A stretch of 9,263 bases of DNA from Acidimicrobiales bacterium. Lineage in GTDB: Bacteria > Actinomycetota > Acidimicrobiia > Acidimicrobiales > UBA8190. The stretch covers positions 1 to 9,263 of the forward strand of contig JASHZK010000315.1 of NCBI GenBank assembly GCA_030042575.1, written 5' to 3'. A model generated the notes under the pieces. That model ran no database searches, had not been told where the DNA came from, and saw nothing but the letters and a program-made list of their open reading frames with translations. Position numbers and translations under genes: made by a program. Below, piece after piece: positions 1-5,788 of the stretch; positions within the stretch are counted from its first letter, which is position 1, and each line of letters starts with the position of its first letter.

Positions 1-103
1 CCTCGCCCCACCCCTGCCGCACCTCCACCCGCCGTTCGGCGTTGTCCTCCAAAAAGGCGCGGGCCTCTTTCTCGAAGTCCTTCACGGAGACCTGTTCCAC
101 CAT
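1..103 (-). CDS. Partial acyl-CoA dehydrogenase-like protein, N-terminus only
   Basis: The minus strand carries an ATG at 103 followed by 34 open codons to the window edge, so only the N-terminus is present. It begins MVEQVSVKDFEKEARAFLED and ends in a QGWGE segment. A short amphipathic first helix of the form 'DFxxEARAFLExNA' followed by 'WGE' is, as I recall it, typical of one group of actinobacterial acyl-CoA dehydrogenases, which oxidise acyl-CoA thioesters using FAD. The start is well supported: GAGGAG lies 5 nt upstream (plus-strand 109-114). The gene is divergent from the transporter that begins at 252. It may be the partner subunit of the acyl-CoA dehydrogenase at 3135, but this is inference. 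The catalytic part is outside the window, so the family call rests on 34 residues and is moderate. Confidence 0.62.
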   Translation of the reverse strand, partial: MVEQVSVKDFEKEARAFLEDNAERRVEVRQGWGE

Positions 104-251
104 GCCCGCTCCTCGGCGTCGGGGACCGGCTGGAGCCGTCCCGCCGGGGCCCGAGCGTACCGAGGCCTCCGAGACGGCTGCCAGGGGGCCCGGTGCCACG
201 TCTGCCGGCAATGGCATCGACCGGAGAGGCGATCGACTAGAACAGCAGACG
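104..251. other. Divergent intergenic region between the partial gene and the DMT transporter
   Basis: This 148-nt gap separates two divergently transcribed genes and should hold both promoters. On the plus strand ATCGAC (216-221) and TAGAAC (238-243) are 16 nt apart, 8 nt before the transporter ATG. They are a weak -35/-10 pair because the last base of the -10 is not T. No good Shine-Dalgarno precedes the ATG at 252; the nearest purine run (GGAGAG, 223-228) is too distant. A 9-codon reading frame (211-240) is probably chance. Confidence 0.35.
109..114 (-). promoter_or_regulatory. Shine-Dalgarno of the left-edge partial gene
   Basis: On the minus strand GAGGAG is followed by a 5-nt spacer CGGGC and the ATG at 103. 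This is a near-ideal ribosome binding site and fixes the start of a gene otherwise too truncated to call with confidence. A TANNNT box (TACGCT, plus-strand 154-159) lies further upstream and could be its -10 element, but no convincing -35 is visible. Confidence 0.55.
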
Positions 252-1166
252 ATGGCCTATCTGCTGGCCGTTATGGCTGCGTTCGCCAACGCCCTGACCA
301 CGATCCTGCAACGACTCGGCGTCGAGACGGCACCAGCCACATCCACCATGCGATGGCGGCTCATGGCCTACGCCCTGCGGCGCAAGGTGTGGCTGGCCGG
401 ATTCGGCACGATGATCGCCGGCTTCCTGCTGCAGTTCCTGGCCTTGCATTTCGGCCACTTGTCCCTCGTCCAACCCATCCTCACCCTGGAGCTCCCCTTC
501 CTGGTGGCCATCTTGGGCCTGTGGTTCCGCCATCCCCTGGGGGTGCGCGAGTGGGTCGGTGCCACCGGATCGGCGGCGGGCCTGGCTTTGTTCCTGGCCC
601 TGGCCGCCCCCAGCGGAGGAAGCCAGCTTCCCGGTTGGGCCGACTGGTCCTATGTGTCGATCGGTTGCGTCGGCCTGGCCGCCGCAGCCGTTCTCCTGAC
701 CCGCGTCGGCTCGACGGCCTGGCAGGCCGCCATGTTCGGCCTGTCGGCCGGCATTGCCTGGGCCTTCACCGCCGCCCTCATCAGGGAGGTGAACCTTCAG
801 ATCGATCAGGGCTGGTCCACTGTCTTTCTCCACTGGCCCCCCTACGCCCTGGCCGGGGCCGGATTGGCCGGTATGTTCCTGGCCCAGAATGCGTTCCACG
901 CCGGACCGATCACCGCTTCGCAATCGATGATGGTGATCGTCGATCCATTGATCTCGATCCTCATCGGCGTCTTTCTCTTCGGCGATAGGGTGAGCACGAC
1001 CGGCGTCCGAGGTCCAGGTGAGGGGGTGGCGCTCCTGGTGCTCTTCGCCGGTGTGTGGTGGTTGGCTCGTTCGCCGCTGGTCGCCAGGGTCAAGTCGGAG
1101 AACGAGCATCGGCTCTCACGGCATCGGCATCACGCAGCGCCGGCGCCCACGATGGGGAGGACGTGA
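252..1166 (+). CDS. DMT-superfamily (EamA/NIPA-like) membrane transporter
   Basis: This 304-residue protein is strongly hydrophobic, with about nine predicted membrane segments (roughly residues 2-20, 46-66, 72-92, 101-119, 133-150, 157-177, 197-215, 222-244 and 256-272). A basic, His-rich tail (around 286-294) is probably cytoplasmic. Two-half architecture, a first segment with small residues, and conserved patches such as SLVQPILTLELPF (71-83) and ITASQSMMVIVDPL (220-233) fit the drug/metabolite transporter superfamily, whose members carry small solutes or ions. The substrate cannot be read from sequence. I chose the ATG at 252 because the open frame upstream (to 42) is hydrophilic, Pro/Arg-rich and overlaps the divergent gene. 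The stop shares one base with the next start, implying co-transcription with the glutamate dehydrogenase, so an amino-acid or related substrate is possible but unproven. Confidence 0.82.
   Translation: MAYLLAVMAAFANALTTILQRLGVETAPATSTMRWRLMAYALRRKVWLAGFGTMIAGFLLQFLALHFGHLSLVQPILTLELPFLVAILGLWFRHPLGVREWVGATGSAAGLALFLALAAPSGGSQLPGWADWSYVSIGCVGLAAAAVLLTRVGSTAWQAAMFGLSAGIAWAFTAALIREVNLQIDQGWSTVFLHWPPYALAGAGLAGMFLAQNAFHAGPITASQSMMVIVDPLISILIGVFLFGDRVSTTGVRGPGEGVALLVLFAGVWWLARSPLVARVKSENEHRLSRHRHHAAPAPTMGRT
1154..1160 (+). promoter_or_regulatory. Strong Shine-Dalgarno for the glutamate dehydrogenase gene
   Basis: GGGGAGG is followed by 5 nt (ACGTG) and ATG at 1166. It lies inside the last codons of the transporter gene, whose TGA overlaps the ATG by one base (TGATG). 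This decides the start of the dehydrogenase, whose frame is open further upstream to 1055, and suggests translational coupling. Confidence 0.6.
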
Positions 1167-2464
1167 TGCCCGATCCGGCGCCTGTCATGGTGACGGGGGA
1201 GATGGCCGATCCGGCAGCTGCTGCCTACGACCCCTGGGCGGCAGTCGTTCAGCGCATCGACGACGCCGCTGCCCTGGTGGGCCTGAACCCGGACATCCAC
1301 CGCATGCTGCGCGTGCCCAAGCGGGTCCTCCAGGTGTCGGTTCCGGTGCGCATGGACGACGGGCACGTCGAGGTGTTCAGCGGATGGAGGATCCATCATG
1401 ACACCACTCGCGGACCGGCCAAGGGCGGGATCCGCTTCCATCCGTTGACAGGGGCCGCCGAGGTGGCCGCCCTGGCCGCTGACATGACCCTCAAGACGGC
1501 CGTGGTGGACATCCCCTTCGGCGGCGGCAAGGGCGGCGTGCGTTGTGATCCCCGGCTGCTCTCCGAAGGTGAGCTCGAACGACTCACCCGGCGCTACACC
1601 TTCGAGATCGCCTCGTTGCTCGGTCCCGACAGCGATGTGCCCGCCCCCGACGTGAACACCGACGAACGTGTGATGGCCTGGGTGCTGGACACCATCGACA
1701 TGCTGCACGGGCGATCCCTCCCCGGCACGGTGACGGGCAAGCCGCTGTCGGTTGGGGGCATGAAGCTGCACTCCGGTGCCACTGCTTCAGGTGTGGTCCG
1801 CTGCGTGCGGGCCGTCTTCGCCGCTCTCGGCATGGACCTGGTCCGGGCCCGAGTGGTGGTCCAGGGATTCGGAAAGGTCGGTGGCCCCCTGGCCTTCCTC
1901 CTGTGGTCGGCCGGTATGCGGGTCGTGGCTGTCGCCGACATCGGCGGCGCCGTCCACAACCCCGGCGGGCTGGACATCGGGCTGCTCTCCGATCACGTCG
2001 CCGCCACCGGCTCGGTGTCCGGTTTCGACGGGGGCGCCGCCATCGCCGCCGGAGACCTGTGGTCCGTCGAATCGGAGTTGGTGGTTCCGGCCGCCTTGGA
2101 AGGGGCGATCGACGCCGCCGATGCGGCCAAGTTGTCGGCCAAGGTGGTGGTGGAAGCGGCCAACGGGCCGACGACTCCCGACGCCGATGCCGTGTTCGAC
2201 GAACGGGGGGTCACCGTCGTGCCCGACATCCTGGCCAACGCCGGCGGGGTGACCGCCTCGTACTTCGAATGGGCTCAGAGCCGTCAGGGCTTCGCCTGGG
2301 ACGAGGACCTCGTGGCCACCCGTCTCGGGAACACCATGGACACCGCTTTCGAGGCGGTGTGGGCCAGGGCCCAGACCCTGAGGGTGTCGATGCGCCGGGC
2401 AGCCGGTGCGCTGGCCGTGCAACGGGTGGCCGACGCCATCGCCGCCCGCGGCCTGTTCCCCTAG
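1166..2464 (+). CDS. gdhA: Glutamate dehydrogenase (Glu/Leu/Phe/Val dehydrogenase family)
   Basis: The 432-residue product matches the usual 410-450 length of hexameric glutamate dehydrogenases, which interconvert glutamate and 2-oxoglutarate plus ammonia using NAD(P). The N-terminal substrate domain has GPAKGGIRFHP (83-93, K86), the K110 site in 'DMTLKTAVVDIPFGGGKGG' (K122 as the catalytic Lys), and PAPDVNTDE (159-167, D162 as the catalytic Asp). A Rossmann domain follows with VQGFGKVGG (232-240) and an acidic D258 after the second strand, then ANAGGVTASYFEW in the C-terminal part. The linker usually seen as GGS-x-GR-x-x-AT-x-G is changed to GGMKLHSGATASG (197-209), so cofactor choice and exact substrate are uncertain. 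The D258 position favours NAD by analogy. The start is set by a strong Shine-Dalgarno. It follows the transporter in an operon and ends 4 nt from a convergent gene. Confidence 0.9.
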   Translation: MPDPAPVMVTGEMADPAAAAYDPWAAVVQRIDDAAALVGLNPDIHRMLRVPKRVLQVSVPVRMDDGHVEVFSGWRIHHDTTRGPAKGGIRFHPLTGAAEVAALAADMTLKTAVVDIPFGGGKGGVRCDPRLLSEGELERLTRRYTFEIASLLGPDSDVPAPDVNTDERVMAWVLDTIDMLHGRSLPGTVTGKPLSVGGMKLHSGATASGVVRCVRAVFAALGMDLVRARVVVQGFGKVGGPLAFLLWSAGMRVVAVADIGGAVHNPGGLDIGLLSDHVAATGSVSGFDGGAAIAAGDLWSVESELVVPAALEGAIDAADAAKLSAKVVVEAANGPTTPDADAVFDERGVTVVPDILANAGGVTASYFEWAQSRQGFAWDEDLVATRLGNTMDTAFEAVWARAQTLRVSMRRAAGALAVQRVADAIAARGLFP

Positions 2465-2468
2465 TGGC

Positions 2469-3077
2469 TCACCAGCCTCTGTCGGCCCACTCCTGGAGGT
2501 GTGGACGCTCGCTGCCCACGGTGGTGTCCGCCCCGTGCCCTGGCAGCACCAGAGTGTCGGACCCGAACTTGGAGAAGATCCTCTCGTCGATCGAACGGAT
2601 GATGGCGGGGAAGTCCCCGCCGGGGAACTTGGTGGCTCCCGGCCCGCCGGGGAACAGCGTGTCCCCGGTGAACAAGAGCGGTGTGCCCTCCACGTAGAAG
2701 CACATGGAGCCGGGGGTGTGGCCGGGTGTGGCGATGGTGGCGATGGTCAGCTCGCCGACTTCGATGACCGAATCGTCCTCCAGCAGCTCGTCGTACGAGG
2801 GCAGCATCCCGGCATCGGCTGCGGTGACCGCCACGTCGTAGCCGGCATCGCGGATGGCGGGCACCGCCTGGATGTGGTCCCAGTGGCCGTGCGTCTCCAC
2901 CACCCGCCGCACGCCCAGGGTCTGGCACATCTCCAGCAGACGTTCGTGCTCGTTGGCGGCATCGACCATGAGGGCGTCGCCCGTGCGGCGGCACCGGACG
3001 ACATAGACGTTGTTGTCCATGGGTCCGACGACCACCCGGTGGACGTCCACCAACCCGTCTTGGTAGTGGAGGCTCAT
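2469..3077 (-). CDS. Metallo-beta-lactamase-fold hydrolase (glyoxalase II-like)
   Basis: The 202-residue product is a compact MBL-fold enzyme. It has THGHWDH (62-68, giving metal ligands H63, H65, D67, H68), PGHTPGS with H120, TGDTLF with D139, and LPGHG with H181. This is a complete two-metal ligand set. The short length, without the C-terminal helical domain of classical glyoxalase II, resembles the small YcbL-type hydroxyacylglutathione hydrolase-like group, which hydrolyses thioesters; the physiological substrate is not readable. The ATG at 3077 is chosen because homology begins there. The frame stays open far upstream only as an antisense artefact through the divergent acyl-CoA dehydrogenase gene. 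There is no good Shine-Dalgarno, but TAAACT (plus-strand 3085-3090) lies 7 nt before the ATG, suggesting a leaderless or near-leaderless transcript. It is divergent from the acyl-CoA dehydrogenase, which also acts on a thioester, so a shared acyl-CoA context is possible. Confidence 0.88.
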   Translation of the reverse strand: MSLHYQDGLVDVHRVVVGPMDNNVYVVRCRRTGDALMVDAANEHERLLEMCQTLGVRRVVETHGHWDHIQAVPAIRDAGYDVAVTAADAGMLPSYDELLEDDSVIEVGELTIATIATPGHTPGSMCFYVEGTPLLFTGDTLFPGGPGATKFPGGDFPAIIRSIDERIFSKFGSDTLVLPGHGADTTVGSERPHLQEWADRGW

Positions 3078-3084
3078 GCCCGGG

Positions 3085-3090
3085 AGTTTA
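3085..3090 (-). promoter_or_regulatory. Candidate -10 box of the MBL hydrolase gene
   Basis: The minus strand reads TAAACT, a TANNNT-type -10, then 7 nt (CCCGGGC) and the ATG at 3077. A transcript would start at or beside the start codon, matching the absence of a Shine-Dalgarno. No convincing -35 is found at normal spacing, so this is a weak call. Confidence 0.35.
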
Positions 3091-3092
3091 TT

Positions 3093-3130
3093 GACCAGGT
3101 GGTCGACAATGCCCCCGTCTGGTAGACCAG
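3093..3130. promoter_or_regulatory. Two short inverted repeats, possible operators
   Basis: GACCA-GG-TGGTC occupies 3093-3104 and CTGGT-AG-ACCAG occupies 3119-3130. Both are 5-bp arms around a 2-nt centre, and they share the hexamer GACCAG (3093 and 3125). They sit in the 57-nt gap between two divergent genes: the first next to the hydrolase -10 box, the second just before the acyl-CoA dehydrogenase start. This position suits a local repressor controlling both genes, but the arms are short and no regulator gene is in the window. Confidence 0.3.
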
Positions 3131-3134
3131 CTGC

Positions 3135-4250
3135 ATGAATTTCGCCTTCAGCGAGGAGCAGGAGGAGCTCCGCCGGGCCGTCCATCGGTTCCTGGAGGAC
3201 AAATCCCCCATGACCGAGGTACGACGGCTCATGGAGACCACTGAGGGTTACGACCCGGCGGTGTGGGAGCAGATGGCCAACCAGCTGGGGTTGCAGGGCA
3301 TGGCCATCCCCGAGGAGTACGGCGGCGCCGGATTCGGCTATGTCGAGCTGATCGTGGTCTTCGAAGAAATGGGGGCCTGCCTCGTCTGCGCCCCCTACTT
3401 CTCCACCGTGGCCTTGGCCTCCAATTGCCTCCTGTCTTGCGGCGACGAATCGGCGAAGAAGGACTACCTCCCGGGGATCGCTTCGGGCGAGACAATCGCC
3501 ACCCTGGCCATCACCGAGGACAGCGGTCGCTGGGACCTCCAGGGCGTGACACTGGCCGCTCGCCGCCAGGGCGACGGCTGGGTGCTCGACGGGCACAAGA
3601 TGTTCGTCATCGACGGTCACAGCGCGTCGCTCGTCCTGGTGGCGGCTCGCAGCGAGGCCGGTGTCAGCCTTTTCGCCGTGGAGGGCGATGCCGCCGGAGT
3701 GACCCGCACCCCGCTGGCCACCATGGACCAGACCCGCAAACAGGCCCGGCTGGAATTCTCCTCCACGCCCGCCCGTTTGCTGGGCGGCGACGGCACGGCC
3801 GGGCCCGTGCTGACTCGCACCTTGGACCTGGCCGCCGTGGCCTTGGCTGCCGAGCAGGTGGGCGGGGCGCAACGCTGTTTGGACATGTCGGTGGAGTACG
3901 CCAAGACCCGCATCCAGTTCGGCCGGCCCATCGGGTCGTTCCAGGCCATCAAACACAAGTGCGCCGACATGTTGCTCGAGGTCGAGTCGGCCAAGTCGGC
4001 TGCCTACTACGCCGGCTGGGCGGCGGCGGAGGATTCCGACGAGCTGCCGGTGGTGGCCAGTCTGGCCAAGTCCTACTGCTCGGAGGCGTACTTCCATGCC
4101 GCAGCCGAGAACATCCAGATCCACGGGGGTATCGGGTTCACCTGGGAGCACGACGCCCACCTCTACTTCAAGCGGGCCAAGTCCTCCGAGCTGCTGCTCG
4201 GTGACCCCACGTATCACCGCGAGCTGCTGGCTCAGCGCATCGGGATCTGA
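3135..4250 (+). CDS. Acyl-CoA dehydrogenase family protein (FadE-like subunit)
   Basis: The 371-residue product has the normal acyl-CoA dehydrogenase layout. An N-terminal helical domain starts MNFAFSEEQEELR and includes MAIPEEYGGAGFGYVE (56-71). A middle beta domain follows, with TLAITED (123-129) and GHKMFVIDG (153-161). The C-terminal helical domain contains RIQFGRPIGSFQAIKH (259-274) and IHGGIGFTWEHD (329-340). These enzymes introduce a double bond into acyl-CoA using FAD. The C-terminal Glu that acts as base in classical members (the YEGT motif) aligns without gaps to L354 in SELLLGD, so this may be the non-catalytic or alternative-base subunit of a heteromeric enzyme like the actinobacterial FadE pairs. 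E240 is one possible alternative base. There is no clear Shine-Dalgarno before the ATG at 3135. An alpha/beta hydrolase-like gene follows in the same frame after 33 nt. Confidence 0.88.
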   Translation: MNFAFSEEQEELRRAVHRFLEDKSPMTEVRRLMETTEGYDPAVWEQMANQLGLQGMAIPEEYGGAGFGYVELIVVFEEMGACLVCAPYFSTVALASNCLLSCGDESAKKDYLPGIASGETIATLAITEDSGRWDLQGVTLAARRQGDGWVLDGHKMFVIDGHSASLVLVAARSEAGVSLFAVEGDAAGVTRTPLATMDQTRKQARLEFSSTPARLLGGDGTAGPVLTRTLDLAAVALAAEQVGGAQRCLDMSVEYAKTRIQFGRPIGSFQAIKHKCADMLLEVESAKSAAYYAGWAAAEDSDELPVVASLAKSYCSEAYFHAAAENIQIHGGIGFTWEHDAHLYFKRAKSSELLLGDPTYHRELLAQRIGI

Positions 4251-4283
4251 CCGCTCCGGGCCAGGCGGGAAGACGGGCCGGCG

Positions 4284-5093
4284 GTGGTGGCAGCCGGAGC
4301 CTGGCAGACCGTGCAGGGCCCGTCGGGTGCCCTCCTGGTTCACGTGGCCGGAACCGGAATGGTGGCCTCGGCGACACAGGGGTCTCCGGGCCCGCCGACC
4401 GTCGTCACCACGGTCCCGGCCAGCACGGCCCTTCTCCTGCACGACTTCCCCGTCGAGGAGGCGAGTGCCGATCGCACGGGACGCGGCCTTCCCCTCTTGG
4501 CCGACCGACTGGCGGCGGAATCGGGTTGGCGTGTGGTCGCCGGATGCCTCCGCGGCGTGGGGGGATCGGCTGGCGACTTCTGCTTGAGCGGTTGGTTGGA
4601 GGACGCCCGGGTGCTGGTCGACCACGCCAGCGTGGTGGCTGCCGGCGGTGGGGTCTGGGTGGTGGGATTCGGCGTCGGCGGCTCGATCGGCCTGGGCCTG
4701 GCCGATGCCGACCAGCGGGTGCGAGGAGTGGGCTGCCTGGGGTCACCGGCCACCTTCGTCGACTGGGCCCGGGACCCGTCTTCCATGTTGGAGATGGCTC
4801 GCCGAATCGGGGTGGTGCGCAGCTCGGGCTTCCCTCCCAGCCTGCCCGACTGGGCGCACGATTTCGCCGAGCTGAACCCCCTCGAAGGGGCGGCCTCGCT
4901 GGCCCGCCGGGCCCTACTGATCGTGCACGGTGTGGACGACGACGTGGTCCCGCTGTCGGATGCCCGCCAGCTGGCCGATGCCGCCGGAGCGGCCGCCGAG
5001 CTGCGGATGCTACCGGGCGCCGGACACCGGCTGCGAGCCGACCCCCGGGCCATGGCCCTGCTGGTGGGTTGGCTCGAACGCCAGGGACCCTGA
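4284..5093 (+). CDS. Alpha/beta-hydrolase-fold protein with Gly in place of nucleophile Ser
   Basis: The 269-residue product has the alpha/beta hydrolase order of motifs. It has a strand followed by LLLHDFP (50-56, oxyanion-hole region), CLRGVGGSAGDF (88-99), the nucleophile-elbow strand VWVVGFGVGGS (124-134), a LIVHGVDDDVVP segment (212-223, acid residue among D218-D220) and PGAGHRL (244-250, H248). The canonical G-x-S-x-G elbow is G-F-G-V-G, so the serine nucleophile is missing while acid and His remain. The protein may therefore be a binding or non-hydrolytic member, or belong to a subfamily using another residue; S134 lies four residues later. The start used is GTG at 4284; GTG at 4287 is equally possible, and the N-terminal 45 residues are poorly conserved in appearance. 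It lies 33 nt after the acyl-CoA dehydrogenase stop in the same frame, so co-transcription is likely. No signal peptide is seen. Confidence 0.82.
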   Translation: MVAAGAWQTVQGPSGALLVHVAGTGMVASATQGSPGPPTVVTTVPASTALLLHDFPVEEASADRTGRGLPLLADRLAAESGWRVVAGCLRGVGGSAGDFCLSGWLEDARVLVDHASVVAAGGGVWVVGFGVGGSIGLGLADADQRVRGVGCLGSPATFVDWARDPSSMLEMARRIGVVRSSGFPPSLPDWAHDFAELNPLEGAASLARRALLIVHGVDDDVVPLSDARQLADAAGAAAELRMLPGAGHRLRADPRAMALLVGWLERQGP

Positions 5094-5109
5094 CCGGGGG
5101 CAGCTCCAT

Positions 5110-5135
5110 CACCGTTCCCGGTGGAGGTTCACCGG
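5110..5135. terminator. Possible bidirectional hairpin between convergent genes
   Basis: In the 44-nt gap between the convergent hydrolase and thiE genes, CACCG-TTCC-CGGTG (5110-5123) and CCGGTG-GAGGTT-CACCGG (5118-5135) are overlapping, mutually exclusive hairpins. The second has 6-bp arms. Neither is followed by a T-run on either strand, so classical intrinsic termination is doubtful, although actinobacterial terminators often lack the T-run. Confidence 0.3.
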
Positions 5136-5137
5136 CC

Positions 5138-5788
5138 TCAGTTCGCTCGCGCGGACGCCAGGGCGGCGTCAATGGCATAGCAGAGCCGGCGTGCATCGTT
5201 GTCGATGTCGCTCGACTGGGTGAGATAGCGCACCACCACGAACCGCCGGGCTCCCGCCTCCACCAGACGCGGCACTGTCTGTGGTCTCACGCCGCCGGTG
5301 ACGAAGACCGGGTGCCCGGCCCGTTCGCTGGCCAACCTGATGTAGTCGAGGCCGGTACCGGGGCGTCCGGGCTTGGTGGGCGTGGGCTCCACCGGACCGG
5401 CCGAGACGTAGTCGATGGGCTCCTTCCGACTCGCTTCGAGCTCGGCGACGGCGTGCGTCGACCGGCCCACGATGGCGTCGGCGCCGAGGACGCGCCGGGC
5501 CACCTGGGGAGAGACGTCGTCCTGACCGAGGTGGACTCCGTCAGCGCCTGCCTCCAGGGCCGCGTCGGGACGGTCGTTGACGATGAAGGGCACGCCGTGG
5601 TCGGCGCACACCAGAGCCGCCACCCTCGCCCGTTGCACCAAGTGTCGAGCTTCGAGCGTCTTGTCACGCAGCTGCACGACGTCGACCCCACCCTGCAAGC
5701 AAGCCTCGAGGAAGTCTTCGAGGTCGGGTCGGTCCGGTGTGCACAGGTAGAGGCGCCGCCCGGCCAGATCGAGGGCCGTCCCGCTCAC
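5138..5788 (-). CDS. thiE: Thiamine phosphate synthase
   Basis: The 216-residue product joins the hydroxymethylpyrimidine diphosphate and thiazole phosphate moieties to make thiamine phosphate. It is a TIM-barrel of the usual 210-220 residue length with every ThiE hallmark: VVQLRDK (37-43), VPFIVNDRPD (66-75), ADGVHLGQDD (82-91), VGRSTH (107-112), GPVEPTPTKPG (131-141) and VFVTGGV (161-167). The start is GTG at 5788. It overlaps the upstream gene's stop by 4 nt (GTGA), with AGGAAG just before it, so translation is probably coupled to the HhH-GPD gene. No other thiamine-synthesis gene is in the window. It sits at the end of a row starting with aceE, an enzyme that needs thiamine diphosphate. 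No thiamine riboswitch is recognisable in front of it. Confidence 0.94.
   Translation of the reverse strand: MSGTALDLAGRRLYLCTPDRPDLEDFLEACLQGGVDVVQLRDKTLEARHLVQRARVAALVCADHGVPFIVNDRPDAALEAGADGVHLGQDDVSPQVARRVLGADAIVGRSTHAVAELEASRKEPIDYVSAGPVEPTPTKPGRPGTGLDYIRLASERAGHPVFVTGGVRPQTVPRLVEAGARRFVVVRYLTQSSDIDNDARRLCYAIDAALASARAN

Noticed and set aside
211..240. A 9-codon upstream reading frame (MASTGEAID) ending shortly before the transporter start.
   Set aside because: It has no Shine-Dalgarno, no attenuation-like hairpin and no run of one amino acid; chance occurrence is the simplest explanation.
42..251. An N-terminal extension of the DMT transporter from an ATG at 42.
   Set aside because: The extension is hydrophilic and Pro/Arg-rich, overlaps the divergent left-edge gene that has its own Shine-Dalgarno, and membrane segments begin right at the ATG at 252.
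1055..1165. An N-terminal extension of the glutamate dehydrogenase from 1055.
   Set aside because: It overlaps the transporter's coding end, has no family similarity, and a strong Shine-Dalgarno sits 5 nt before the ATG at 1166.
3078..4625. A long stop-free minus-strand extension upstream of the MBL hydrolase, giving an apparent 718-residue protein across the acyl-CoA dehydrogenase gene.
   Set aside because: The extra part is low-complexity Gly/His/Arg-rich sequence with no domain, lies antisense to a clear acyl-CoA dehydrogenase, and is typical of stop-free shadow frames in GC-rich DNA. MBL-fold homology begins at the ATG at 3077.
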